From positions 2,046,001-2,110,000 of the forward strand of contig CAVYMJ010000006.1 of assembly GCA_963769585.1 (NCBI GenBank): DNA of 64,000 nucleotides, read 5' to 3'. The number at the start of each line of letters is the position of its first letter. The first letter of the stretch is position 1. Positions 43,744 to 52,685 of this stretch are shown piece by piece. Position numbers and translations under genes: made by a program. Below the pieces are notes generated by a model. The model had not been told where the DNA came from. It searched no databases and saw nothing but the letters and a program-made list of their open reading frames with translations. Origin of the DNA: SSC3 sp963769585 (lineage in GTDB: Bacteria; Actinomycetota; Actinomycetes; Propionibacteriales; Nocardioidaceae).

Positions 43744-43819
43744 GGCAGGCACGCATCCGCGACCTGCCGGGGGCGGGGGGACACCCAGGCGTGGGGGAAA
43801 CTCTGGGTCTCGGACCGTC
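43744..43819 (+). promoter_or_regulatory. Divergent control region of the module with ECF-like promoter
   Basis: GGAAAC (43796-43801) followed 14 bases later by CGTC (43816-43819) resembles an ECF-sigma promoter (GGAA..., then CGTC), pointing at the repeat-protein gene, 44 bases before its ATG. The spacer is slightly short of the usual 15-17. Upstream, GGCAGG and CCTGCC (43744-43749 and 43763-43768) form an imperfect inverted repeat that could bind a regulator. Suggestive, not proven. Confidence 0.4.
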
Positions 43820-43863
43820 CGTGTTGATGTTCGTCGAGCATCAAGGACGAAGGGATACAACCG

Positions 43864-45234
43864 ATGCACAACCATCCAAAGCAGAGGCGAGTGGGGGGGC
43901 CACGGAAGGCGGAGAAGCCAGCACGTGCGGTGCTCGCGATACTCGTGGCCGGCTTCATGGCCGCCATGGGCGGGCTGGTTTCCGCTCCGCCGAGTGCCGC
44001 TGCAGAGACGCCACCGGCGAACCCCTGTAGCGCAGACCAGATCTACTACTGGTTCCAGTACAACGACTCCAACATGGTCGGTCTCGATACCGGCTGCTCG
44101 GAGAAGAAGGAAGTCACCAAGGAGCAAGTCCCAGACCTGGTTGCTGACGAGCTGCACATCTCGTGCTCGGACAAGATCGACGCCAACGGCGTACCCAGCA
44201 AGTCCGACCTGGGCGACCCGAACCGTCGAGTCACCGCGTACTACATCCAGAAGTCGGACGGCAAGACCTGCGGCATGAACGTGGCCGAGCCACCCAAGCC
44301 GTTCAACCCATGCCCCGAGGACCACATCTACTACCTGTTCCAGTACAACGACTCAGCCATGGTCGGCGTAGATGAGGGCTGCTCGGAGAAGAAGGAAGTC
44401 ACCAAGGAGCAAGTCCCAGACCTGGTTGCTGACGAGCTTCACATCTCGTGCTCGGACAAGATCGACGCCAACGGCGTACCCAAGAAGTCCGACCTGGGCG
44501 ACCCGGACCGCCGTATCACGGCGTACTACATCGAGAAGCCCGATGGGAAGACCTGTGGTTTCGGGACCCCCCCGTCTAGCTTCAAACCCGACCTCGAGCT
44601 CATCAAGACCTCCTCAGCAGACACGGTCGGCGTTGGTGAAGAGGTGACTTTCACGCTTTCGGTCAAGAACAACGGGCCGAGCAGCGCGACGGGCGTTGTC
44701 ATCAGTGACCCGCTCCCGGACGGAGTCCGCTTCCTCTGGGCAGATGAGGGGTGTAACTACGACGACGCGACTCGTGTGGTCACCTGCGACGTCGGCGAAC
44801 TCGCCGGATCATCAGGGAACCCTTCTAACCCATGCACCGACTCGATCTACTACAAGTTCGAGTACAACGACTCCGACGTCGTCGGGATCGACACCGGCTG
44901 CTCGGAGAAGAAGGAAGTTACCCGCGACCAGGTCCCAGACCTGGTTGCGAACGAGCTTCACATTTCCTGCTCGGACAAGATCAGCGCGGAGGGCGTGCCC
45001 ACCAAGTCTGACCTGGGCGACCCGAACCGTCGGGTGGCCGCGTACTACATCCAGAAGGACGGGAAGACGTGTGGCATGGGTGAGTTCTCGCCAATCTCAC
45101 CGCCCACATTCACGATCGGGGTGCAGGCGTACTACTCGTTCTGCAACACGGCCACTGCGACCCTGAACGAGATGGACGGCAACGAGGCGGACAACACCGA
45201 CAGGGTCTGCGTGGAGGTGAAGCGGGACTCCTAG
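43864..45234 (+). CDS. Secreted Cys-rich repeat protein with an interrupted DUF11 domain
   Basis: 456 residues. Basic N-terminus, membrane-spanning signal (RAVLAILVAGFMAAMGGLVS) and a probable AAA cleavage site near residue 47. Three ~80-residue repeats (about 53-137, 148-232, 322-404) each run NPC...IYYxFxYNDS...GCSEKKEVT...HISCSDKI...KTCG, with four conserved Cys (probably two disulfides). A DUF11 surface-adhesin-like domain begins at LELIKTSSADTVGVGEEVTF (about 243), stops at CDVGELAGS, and resumes after repeat 3 at PPTFTIGVQAYYSFCNTATA, so repeat 3 is nested inside it. The ribosome site AAGGGA is good. No sortase motif. I do not recognise the repeat family. Confidence 0.88.
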   Translation: MHNHPKQRRVGGPRKAEKPARAVLAILVAGFMAAMGGLVSAPPSAAAETPPANPCSADQIYYWFQYNDSNMVGLDTGCSEKKEVTKEQVPDLVADELHISCSDKIDANGVPSKSDLGDPNRRVTAYYIQKSDGKTCGMNVAEPPKPFNPCPEDHIYYLFQYNDSAMVGVDEGCSEKKEVTKEQVPDLVADELHISCSDKIDANGVPKKSDLGDPDRRITAYYIEKPDGKTCGFGTPPSSFKPDLELIKTSSADTVGVGEEVTFTLSVKNNGPSSATGVVISDPLPDGVRFLWADEGCNYDDATRVVTCDVGELAGSSGNPSNPCTDSIYYKFEYNDSDVVGIDTGCSEKKEVTRDQVPDLVANELHISCSDKISAEGVPTKSDLGDPNRRVAAYYIQKDGKTCGMGEFSPISPPTFTIGVQAYYSFCNTATATLNEMDGNEADNTDRVCVEVKRDS

Positions 45235-45309
45235 TCGCTGCACTGATCTGTCGTAGCAGCACCATGCTTGGCTCGTGCGTCCCGACCCTTGAACCAGGAT
45301 CGGGCCGCA
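45003..45309 (+). repeat. Full-length-gene copy of the ~300-bp direct repeat
   Basis: Partner of 37995-38299 in direct orientation, 7.0 kb apart. It covers the last ~77 codons of the repeat protein and ~75 bp after its stop. The two copies flank the entire protease/sigma module. Confidence 0.9.
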
Positions 45310-45392
45310 CGAGCCTGCCGACACGTCAACGGTGACATTGGTCCCGGGGGGATACTGGGCAAAGAGCACCGTCTCGCCCTGGAGGGGAACCC

Positions 45393-45578
45393 ATGCCACC
45401 CACAGCCAAGCTCGTCCTCGGTGTGGTCGCCGTCGCTGTCGTCCTCGGCCTCATGGGCGTGCCCTTGTGGTTCATCGTCGTGGTGGTCGTCGGTATCCCG
45501 ACTGTGGGCTACCTGATGCTCGACCCGACGCAGCGGCAGCGCCTGCGCAGCAGGGGACGCGGGCAGATCGGCCGCTGA
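45393..45578 (+). CDS. 61-residue small membrane protein upstream of valS
   Basis: ATG 45393 behind GGAGGGGA. Two closely spaced hydrophobic segments (AKLVLGVVAVAVVLGLMG; WFIVVVVVGIPTVGYLML) followed by a basic tail RQRLRSRGRGQIGR. I do not recognise the family. Good ribosome site and typical membrane hairpin topology support a real gene. It lies 57 bases before valS, in the same direction. Confidence 0.65.
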   Translation: MPPTAKLVLGVVAVAVVLGLMGVPLWFIVVVVVGIPTVGYLMLDPTQRQRLRSRGRGQIGR

Positions 45579-45622
45579 CCATCAACCACGCGACTGGTTC
45601 GCGGGAGACGCTCGCGCTTCCG

Positions 45623-45628
45623 TAGGAT
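45623..45628 (+). promoter_or_regulatory. Putative -10 element of leaderless valS
   Basis: TAGGAT fits TANNNT and ends 7 bases before ATG 45636, placing the transcript start at about the start codon. No Shine-Dalgarno is seen before this ATG, consistent with a leaderless message. Confidence 0.45.
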
Positions 45629-45635
45629 TCGCGTC

Positions 45636-48244
45636 ATGACCCAGCGCACCGAGCGCAACACCTTGCCCGACACGACGCCGGCTGCCGCCGCGCGCGTCGT
45701 CGTACCGGACAAGCCGGCGCTTGAGGGCCTGGAGGACAAGTGGTCCGAGATCTGGCGGGCTCAGGCGACGTACGCCTTCGACAGGTCCAAGAAGCGCGCC
45801 GACGTCTTCTCGATCGACACCCCTCCCCCGACCGTGAGCGGGTCGCTGCACGTCGGCCACGTCTTCTCCTACACCCACACCGACCTGGTGGCCCGCTACC
45901 AGCGGATGGCGGGCAAGGAGGTCTACTACCCGATGGGCTGGGACGACAACGGGCTTCCCACCGAACGTCGTGTCCAGAACTACTTCGGGGTGCGCTGCGA
46001 CCCGTCTCTGCCCTACGAGGCCGCTTTCGAGGCTCCGGAGAAGCCCGACCCGAAGAAGCAGATCCCGGTCAGCCGGCAGAACTTCATCGAGTTGTGCGAG
46101 ACGCTGGTCGAGGAGGACGAGAAAGCCTTCGAGAAGCTGTGGCGACATCTGGGGCTCTCCGTCGACTGGGACCAGACCTACACCACCGTCGGCCGCGACG
46201 CACGGGTCGCCTCGCAGCGAGCCTTCCTGCGCAACTTCGCCCGCGGCGAGGCCTATCTCTCCGAGGCGCCGACGCTGTGGGACGTGACCTTCCAGACTGC
46301 GGTAGCCCAGGCAGAACTGGAGGCACGGGAGTACCCGGGCCACTACTACCGGGTGGCCTTCCACGCCCCCGGTGGCGATCCGGTCTTCATCGAGACCACG
46401 CGGCCCGAGCTGATCCCGGCCGTGGTGGCGCTGATCGCGCATCCCGACGACGAGCGCTACCAGCCGCTGTTCGGCACCACGGTCGACCTCGCCGATCTTC
46501 GGGGTCGAGATCCCGGTCCTTGCCCACGAGGCCGCCGAGCCCGACAAGGGCGCTGGCATCGCCATGTGCTGCACCTTCGGCGACCTGACCGACGTCACCT
46601 GGTGGCGCGAGCTCGACCTGCCGGTGCGCACCGTGGTGGCCCGCGACGGCCGGCTGCACCGAGAGACCCCCGAGTGGCTCAACGGCGCCGCGGCGTACGA
46701 GGAGCTGGCTGGCAAGACCACCTTCAGCGCGCGTGAGGCCATCGTGACGCTGCTACGCGAGAGCGGCGACCTCTCCGGTGAGCCCAGTCCCACGACCCGG
46801 ATGGCGAACTTCTTCGAGAAGGGCGACAAGCCGCTGGAGATCGTCTCCACCCGGCAGTGGTACATCCGCAACGGCGGGCGGGACGCCGACCTACGTGCCG
46901 ACCTGATCGCCCGCGGCGGCGAGATCAACTGGGTTCCCGACCACATGCGCCACCGTTACGAGAACTGGGTCGCCGGTCTCAACGGGGACTGGCTGATCTC
47001 GCGGCAGCGGTTCTTCGGCATCCCGTTCCCGGTGTGGTATCCGCTCGACGCGGATGGGGAGCCTGACTACCTTCACCCACTCATGCCGAGCGAGGCAGAG
47101 CTCCCCGTCGACCCATCCGCGCAGGTCCCAGGGGGGTACGACGAGGACCAGCGCGGCAAGCCAGGCGGTTTCGTGGGCGACCCGGACGTGATGGACACCT
47201 GGGCCACCTCTTCGCTGACCCCGCAGATCGTCTGCGGCTGGGAGCGCGACCCGGAGCTCTTCGCAGCCACCTTCCCGATGGACCTGCGCCCGCAGGCCCA
47301 CGAGATCATCCGGACCTGGCTCTTCTCCTCGGTCGTCCGCGCCCACCATGAGAACGGCGTGGTGCCGTGGGCCAACGCAGCCATCTCCGGCTTCGTGGTC
47401 GACCCGGACCGCAAGAAGATGAGCAAGTCCAAGGGCAACGTCGTCGTCCCGGACGAGATCCTGCACAGGTACGGCGCGGACGCCGTCCGCTGGCGCGCGG
47501 CAATGGCCCGTCCTGGGGTCGACTCACCGTTCGACGAGACGCAGATGAAGGTCGGCCGCCGACTGGCGATGAAGGTACTCAACGCGTCAAAGTTCGCGCT
47601 CTCGCTCGGAGCGGTCGAGACCGACCCGGCAGCCGTCATCGAGGCCGTCGACCGGGCCATGCTGGCCGGTCTCTTCGAGACGGTCGAGAAGGCGACCAGC
47701 GTCGTTCGAGGCGCTGGACTACACGACCGCCCTGGAGGCGTCGGAGAAGAACTTCTGGGAGTTCTGCGACGACTACCTGGAACTGGTCAAGGAGCGAGCG
47801 TACGGCGCCCGCGGCGAGGAGGCTGCCGACTCAGCCAAGGCGGCCCTGGCGATCGCCATCAAGGTCCAGCTGCGTCTGCTCGCGCCGTTCTTGCCCTATG
47901 TGACCGAGGAGGTCTGGTCCTGGTGGCAGGAGGGCTCGATCCACCGAGCATCGTGGCCCGTTGCGGCGGAGCTCGGCGGGCTGACCGGCGACCCGTCCGT
48001 GCTGCCAGCCGTGGCCGCGACCCTGGCCGGGATCCGTGGCGCCAAGTCGAACGCAAAGGTCTCCATGCGCACCGAGCTCACCTCGGTGACAGTGACCGGG
48101 CCGGTAGCGGCTCTGGCCCTCGCGGAGCTGGCGAGCGAGGACCTGCGCGCGGCCGGCAAGATCACCGGCGACCTGACCTTCACGCCGGGTAACTCCAGCG
48201 AGATTCAGGTGGACGCGGTGGTGGCTCCTCCGATCGAGGGCTGA
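45636..48244 (+). pseudogene. valS: Valyl-tRNA synthetase gene with two apparent frameshifts
   Basis: ValRS charges tRNA-Val and edits Thr. HIGH appears in VSGSLHVGHVFSYTHTD (about residues 68-84) and KMSKS in DRKKMSKSKGNVVVPDE. The editing domain and anticodon-binding domain are present, ending with a C-terminal region SNAKVSMRTELTSVTV. The frame breaks near 46494 (before IFGVEIPVLAHEAAEPDKGAG, with one base too many) and near 47702 (before FEALDYTTALEASEKNFWEF). Deleting one base at each gives exactly 869 codons. An essential gene is unlikely to be broken, so this is probably a base-call problem; a true pseudogene would require a second valS elsewhere. Confidence 0.92.
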
Positions 48245-48285
48245 GGCCTCGACCGCTCACGGGGCAGGCGAGCGACCCGGCAGGA

Positions 48286-49569
48286 TCAGGCGGACTTCTT
48301 CTTCTTGGCCTCGGGAGCGCGCGGGACCAGCGTCGGGTTGACGTTGTCGCGGACGACCTCAGAGGTGACGACCACCTTGGCAACGTCCTCCCTGGACGGC
48401 ACGTCGTACATCACGTGGAGGAGGACCTCCTCGATGATCGCGCGCAGTCCGCGGGCACCTGTCCCGCGCATCATCGCCAGGTCGGCGACCGCGTCGATGG
48501 AGTCCTCGGTGAACTCGAGCTCGACCCCGTCGAGCTCGAAGAGCTTCTGGTACTGCTTGACCAGCGCGTTGCGCGGCTCGGTCAGGATCTGGACCAGAGC
48601 CTCGCGGTTCAGCTTGTCGACGGTGGCGATCACGGGAAGCCGGCCGATGAACTCGGGGATCAGCCCGAACTTCAGCAGGTCCTCCGGCATGACCTCGGAG
48701 AAGAGCTTCTCCTCGTCCCGCTCGGTCTTGGTCTGCAGCGTGGCACCGAAGCCAAGGGTCTTCTTCCCGATGCGCTGCTCGACGATGTGCTCGAGCCCGG
48801 AGAACGCCCCACCCACGATGAACAGGATGTTCGTCGTGTCGATCTGGATGAACTCCTGGTGCGGGTGCTTGCGACCGCCCTGGGGCGGCACGGAGGCGGT
48901 CGTGCCCTCGAGGATCTTCAGCAGCGCCTGCTGCACTCCCTCCCCGGACACGTCGCGCGTGATCGAAGGGTTCTCCGCCTTGCGGGCGACCTTGTCGATC
49001 TCGTCGATGTAGATGATGCCCGTCTCGGCCTTCTTGACGTCGTAGTCGGCGGCCTGGATGAGCTTGAGGAGGATGTTCTCCACGTCCTCGCCCACGTAGC
49101 CGGCTTCGGTCAGCGCCGTGGCGTCCGCGATCGCGAAGGGGACGTTGAGCATCCGGGCCAGGGTCTGGGCGAGGTAGGTCTTGCCGCAGCCGGTCGGGCC
49201 GATCACCAGGATGTTCGACTTGGCCAGCTCGACGGCGTCCTCGGCGCGGTGCCGGTGGTTGGCCACTCCGACGCCTGCTTGGACGCGCTTGTAGTGGTTG
49301 TACACCGCCACGGCGAGCGACTTCTTGGCGTTCTCCTGGCCGATGACGTAGGAGTTGAGGAACTCGAAGATCTCGCGTGGCTTGGGGAGCTCCTCCATGC
49401 CGACGTCGGTGCCTTCGGAGAGCTCCTCCTCGATGATCTCGTTGCACAGGTCGATGCACTCGTCGCAGATGTAGACGCCGGGCCCGGCGATCAGCTTCTT
49501 GACCTGCTTCTGGCTCTTTCCGCAGAACGAGCACTTGAGCAGATCGCCTCCGTCACCGATGCGTGCCAC
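48286..49569 (-). CDS. clpX: ATP-dependent Clp protease ATP-binding subunit ClpX
   Basis: 427-residue AAA+ unfoldase feeding ClpP. The N-terminal zinc-binding domain has four Cys (CSFCGKSQ and YICDECIDLC). Walker A is GPTGCGKTYLAQ, the GYVGEDVEN pore-region loop follows and sensor regions are complete. The C-terminal tail is basic (PEAKKKKSA). First ATG 49569. It follows clpP2 with a 148-base gap in the same direction and is convergent with valS. Confidence 0.97.
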   Translation of the reverse strand: MARIGDGGDLLKCSFCGKSQKQVKKLIAGPGVYICDECIDLCNEIIEEELSEGTDVGMEELPKPREIFEFLNSYVIGQENAKKSLAVAVYNHYKRVQAGVGVANHRHRAEDAVELAKSNILVIGPTGCGKTYLAQTLARMLNVPFAIADATALTEAGYVGEDVENILLKLIQAADYDVKKAETGIIYIDEIDKVARKAENPSITRDVSGEGVQQALLKILEGTTASVPPQGGRKHPHQEFIQIDTTNILFIVGGAFSGLEHIVEQRIGKKTLGFGATLQTKTERDEEKLFSEVMPEDLLKFGLIPEFIGRLPVIATVDKLNREALVQILTEPRNALVKQYQKLFELDGVELEFTEDSIDAVADLAMMRGTGARGLRAIIEEVLLHVMYDVPSREDVAKVVVTSEVVRDNVNPTLVPRAPEAKKKKSA

Positions 49570-49717
49570 AGGCGACGTCTCCTCACAACTCTGGGCCGGC
49601 AGTCGCCTGGTGAACGCCCGCCGACGGGTAGATCAAGCTCTCCTAGTCGAAGGTACCCCGTCATACCCCCGTTTGGGATGGGGACACGACGACTCCTCCC
49701 TGAGCGGAACCTCCCGG

Positions 49718-50326
49718 TCAGCCGACCGGGACCGCACCCTTGCGCGACTCGAGGATCGAGTCGATCAAGCCGTACTCGACCGCTGCGTCAGCAGTCAGGA
49801 TCTTGTCGCGCTCGATGTCGCGGCTGACGTCCTCGATCGACTTGCCGGTGTGCTCGGCGATCATCCGCTCAAGCAGCTCACGCATCCGCAGGATCTCGTT
49901 GGCCTGGATCTCGATGTCCGAGGTCTGGCCGTACGAACCCTCGGTGTAGGGCTGGTGGATCAGGATCCGGCTGTTCGGGAGAGCCAGCCGCTTCCCAGGG
50001 GCACCTGCCGCGAGCAGGATGGCCGCCGCGGAAGCAGCCTGGCCTAGGCAGACGGTCTGGATGTCGGGCTTGACGAACCGCATGGTGTCGTAGATCGCGG
50101 TCAGTGCAGTGAACGACCCACCAGGCGAGTTGATGTAGATCTGGATGTCGCGGTCGGGGTCCATCGACTCCAGGCAGAGCAGCTGCGCCATCACCGCGTT
50201 GGCGATGTCGTCGCTGATCGGCGTGCCGAGGAAGATGATGCGGTCCTCGAAGAGCTTCGCGTAGGGGTCGATCCGGCGGAAGCCGTACGACGTACGCTCC
50301 TCCCACTGCGGGATGTAGTAGTTCAT
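49718..50326 (-). CDS. clpP2: ATP-dependent Clp protease proteolytic subunit, second copy
   Basis: 202-residue serine peptidase. The catalytic Ser lies in CLGQAASAAAILLAAG and the His in ILIHQPYTEGS, with Asp further on in RDIERDKILTA. The N-terminus NYYIPQWEERTSYGFRRIDP identifies the ClpP2 type of actinobacteria. Together with ClpP1 it forms the mixed tetradecamer. ATG 50326 lies 3 bases after the clpP1 stop. Confidence 0.95.
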   Translation of the reverse strand: MNYYIPQWEERTSYGFRRIDPYAKLFEDRIIFLGTPISDDIANAVMAQLLCLESMDPDRDIQIYINSPGGSFTALTAIYDTMRFVKPDIQTVCLGQAASAAAILLAAGAPGKRLALPNSRILIHQPYTEGSYGQTSDIEIQANEILRMRELLERMIAEHTGKSIEDVSRDIERDKILTADAAVEYGLIDSILESRKGAVPVG

Positions 50327-50329
50327 GCC

Positions 50330-50959
50330 TCAGCCCTTCTTCGCAGCGGGACGACCACTGTCGGCCACCTGGCCGGCGTTCGCCACGACCTTGTCGATGA
50401 ATCCGTACTCGAGTGCCTGGTCGGCCGTGAACCAGCGGTCCCGGTCGGCGTCCCGCTCGACCTGCTCGAGTGGCTGGCCGGTGTGCTGGCTGATCAGCTC
50501 GAAGAGGACCTTCTTGATGTGCAGCGACTGCTGAGCCTGGATCTTGATGTCCGAGGCCGAGCCACCCATGCCGCCCGAGGGCTGGTGCATCATGATCCGC
50601 GCGTGCGGGAGGGCGTACCGCTTGCCCTTGGCTCCCGCGCAGAGCAGGAACTGGCCCATCGAGGCGGCCAGCCCCATCCCCACCGTGGCGACGTCGTTGG
50701 AGATGTAGTTCATCGTGTCGTAGATGGCCATGCCGGCGTCGACGGAGCCACCTGGGCTGTTGATGTAGAGGAAGATGTCCTCGACTGGGTTCTCCGCGTT
50801 GAGGAGCAGCATCTGGGCACAGATCGCGTTGGCGTTCTGGTCTCGCACCTCGGAGCCGAGGAAGACGATGCGTTCGCGCAGGAGCCGCTGGTAGACGTTG
50901 TCGTCGAGTCCGTACGCCGGCGAGCTGCCGTTCATCTGGGGGCTGGTGGTCTCGTTCAC
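50330..50959 (-). CDS. clpP1: ATP-dependent Clp protease proteolytic subunit, first copy
   Basis: 209-residue serine peptidase. Ser in VGMGLAASMGQFLLCAGA, His in RIMMHQPSGGMGG, and Asp in the C-terminal QVERDADRDRWF segment. Start GTG 50959 or ATG 50935 (MNGSSPAYG); family N-termini favour either. The longer frame upstream is non-homologous. The clpP1-clpP2-clpX block downstream of tig is the standard arrangement. Confidence 0.94.
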   Translation of the reverse strand: MNETTSPQMNGSSPAYGLDDNVYQRLLRERIVFLGSEVRDQNANAICAQMLLLNAENPVEDIFLYINSPGGSVDAGMAIYDTMNYISNDVATVGMGLAASMGQFLLCAGAKGKRYALPHARIMMHQPSGGMGGSASDIKIQAQQSLHIKKVLFELISQHTGQPLEQVERDADRDRWFTADQALEYGFIDKVVANAGQVADSGRPAAKKG

Positions 50960-51038
50960 GCCCCCGACCCTAGCCGTCCGGTCAGCCGTATCCACGAGCA
51001 GTCCCGTGTTGTTCGCCCTCGGCGTACGGCAGCCCCGC

Positions 51039-51500
51039 TCAGCGCTCCGCCGCGGTCTTGATGCCGTCGAGCGTGCGCCGCATGCCGTCCTCGAGCTCGT
51101 CGGCGTGCTCCTCACTGCCACCGAGCAGCAGTCTGGCGAAGACGTTGCTGATGCCCGTGAGCTTCGTCGGCACCGGGCGGCGCTGCGTGAGCTTGGTGCC
51201 GGCACCATCGGGCGCGAGCTCGAAGATCCAGCGGCTGCCGCTGGTCTTGGTGTCCCAGGCCAGCGTCTTGACCGGCTCCAGGGTGGTGACGACGTTGCGA
51301 GTCGCCCAGACCACTGCCTTGCGCCGGTTCACGCCGACGTACCACTGGCCCTCACGCAGGCCTCCGGTCTTGAGCGGGAACATCGTCAGCAGCTCCGGAC
51401 TCCAGTCGGACAACTTCTTGAGGTCGGTCAAGGTCGACCAGACGCGCTCGGGCGGCGCCTCGATCTTCACCTCGGCCTTGAGCTCACGGTCGGAGGTCAT
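51039..51500 (-). CDS. SRPBCC-family (START-like) protein
   Basis: 153 residues of the polyketide-cyclase/START fold: KAEVKIEAPPERVWSTLTDL at the N-terminus, then WSPELLTMFPLKTGG and a TKLTQRRPVPTKLTG segment. Such proteins bind hydrophobic ligands; no reaction can be assigned. ATG 51500 overlaps the upstream hydrolase stop (ATGA), implying shared function with the lipase-like protein, maybe lipid metabolism or turnover. Confidence 0.82.
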   Translation of the reverse strand: MTSDRELKAEVKIEAPPERVWSTLTDLKKLSDWSPELLTMFPLKTGGLREGQWYVGVNRRKAVVWATRNVVTTLEPVKTLAWDTKTSGSRWIFELAPDGAGTKLTQRRPVPTKLTGISNVFARLLLGGSEEHADELEDGMRRTLDGIKTAAER

Positions 51501-52606
51501 GCCAACCACTCCTTCAGCTTGATATGGACGTCGGGGTGGTTGAGCAACCCGAAGTGATGGGTGTTGGCCAAGTGCACCACGTCGGCGCCTGGGAAGAGGT
51601 CCTGGGTCCGCGAGCGTCCGTACGCCGACGGGCGGCGTACCAGCAGGTCACCGAGCAGCACACCGGCCACACCGCTCATCTGCGCGGAGACGAGCCGGTA
51701 CCGGACGTGGTCGAGGTTGGGCAGGTCGAGCGCGGCCTCGAGGTCGACGATGCCGATGGACCGTCGGTCGATGATCCGGCCGAAGGCGGCGGACTCCGGG
51801 AAGACCTTGAGCAGCCCTCCCCCGGCCTTGGCCTGCCGCGCCAGCGGGGCGCCTAGGTGCGGAGTCCCGAGCATGACGGCGTCGGTGAGCCGCGAGGTCC
51901 AGTCACACCCGCTGTCCAATGCGGTGGCCGCCCGGATGATCAGGCCACCCAGGGAGTGACCAACCAGCGCGAAGCGCTCGACCTCGACGGGCCAGGCGTC
52001 GGCCAGGGACTGCAGCAGGCTCGACAGGGCTGCGCCGTTCTCGCGGATCGTCAGCCCGCTGTTGAAACGTAGGAACACCGGCGTCCAGCCCTGCATCGCC
52101 AGGGTCTGGCCGTAGTTGAGGGAGTCCGCGCGATTCCAGACCGTCTCGCTCTCGCACAGCCCGTGCACGAAGACGACGACGTTCGCTGTCGCGGTGGGGT
52201 ACGCCGAGGCGAGGTGTGCATGGTCGACGGGGACGTCCTCGCCTCGCAGCCGAAGGGCCATCTCGAAGTGCATCGAATCGGCAGAGTCGCGCAGCTGGTC
52301 CCCGATGACGCCGATGATGGCCGACTGGACTGCGGGCGCCAGCCTGGGCCCGCGGCTGCCGGCTGACCTCAGGACCCGCCCGGCCGCCTTCAGGCCCAGC
52401 CCAAGGCCCGAGTACACGCCCTCAGCGACGCTGTCGTGCACCAGTCGCGGGACTCTGGCAGGGTTCCCGACCGAGCCGAAGACCCGGGCTGCGACCGCTC
52501 GATGCGTATCGCGGGCCGTCTGCAGCAGCACCTCGTCGCCGTACTGCGCGGCGAGCGCGAGAGCGTCGACGACGCCCGGCCCGCTCGGTGTGCGAGTGGA
52601 GCTCAT
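51497..52606 (-). CDS. Alpha/beta hydrolase, lipase/esterase-like
   Basis: 369 residues. The nucleophile elbow FALVGHSLGGLI fits GxSxG, preceded by VVVFVHGLCESETVWN (oxyanion hole) and followed by VMLGTPHLGAPLA; the catalytic His is in NTHHFGLLNHPDV. The TPHxG motif resembles PGAP1-like and triacylglycerol-lipase groups. The N-terminal ~110 residues are helical and lack a signal peptide. Start ATG 52606; upstream frame is spurious. Likely intracellular lipid ester hydrolase. Confidence 0.86.
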   Translation of the reverse strand: MSSTRTPSGPGVVDALALAAQYGDEVLLQTARDTHRAVAARVFGSVGNPARVPRLVHDSVAEGVYSGLGLGLKAAGRVLRSAGSRGPRLAPAVQSAIIGVIGDQLRDSADSMHFEMALRLRGEDVPVDHAHLASAYPTATANVVVFVHGLCESETVWNRADSLNYGQTLAMQGWTPVFLRFNSGLTIRENGAALSSLLQSLADAWPVEVERFALVGHSLGGLIIRAATALDSGCDWTSRLTDAVMLGTPHLGAPLARQAKAGGGLLKVFPESAAFGRIIDRRSIGIVDLEAALDLPNLDHVRYRLVSAQMSGVAGVLLGDLLVRRPSAYGRSRTQDLFPGADVVHLANTHHFGLLNHPDVHIKLKEWLA

Positions 52607-52685
52607 AGGGCAGTCTCGGTCGGATACCGGCGGTAGGTCAACGAGACGCCGGTCACCGTGGGCCCGCCAGCCGGCCTGTGAGCGG

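Noticed and set aside
37995..45309. Integrative element or transposon bounded by the direct repeats
   Set aside because: No integrase, transposase, terminal inverted repeats or tRNA attachment site; the repeats lie within gene sequence, as expected from a duplication.
45235..45392. Regulatory RNA between the repeat protein and the small membrane gene
   Set aside because: Part of it is the duplicated 3' flank; the remainder shows no convincing stem-loop with a U-run or conserved element.
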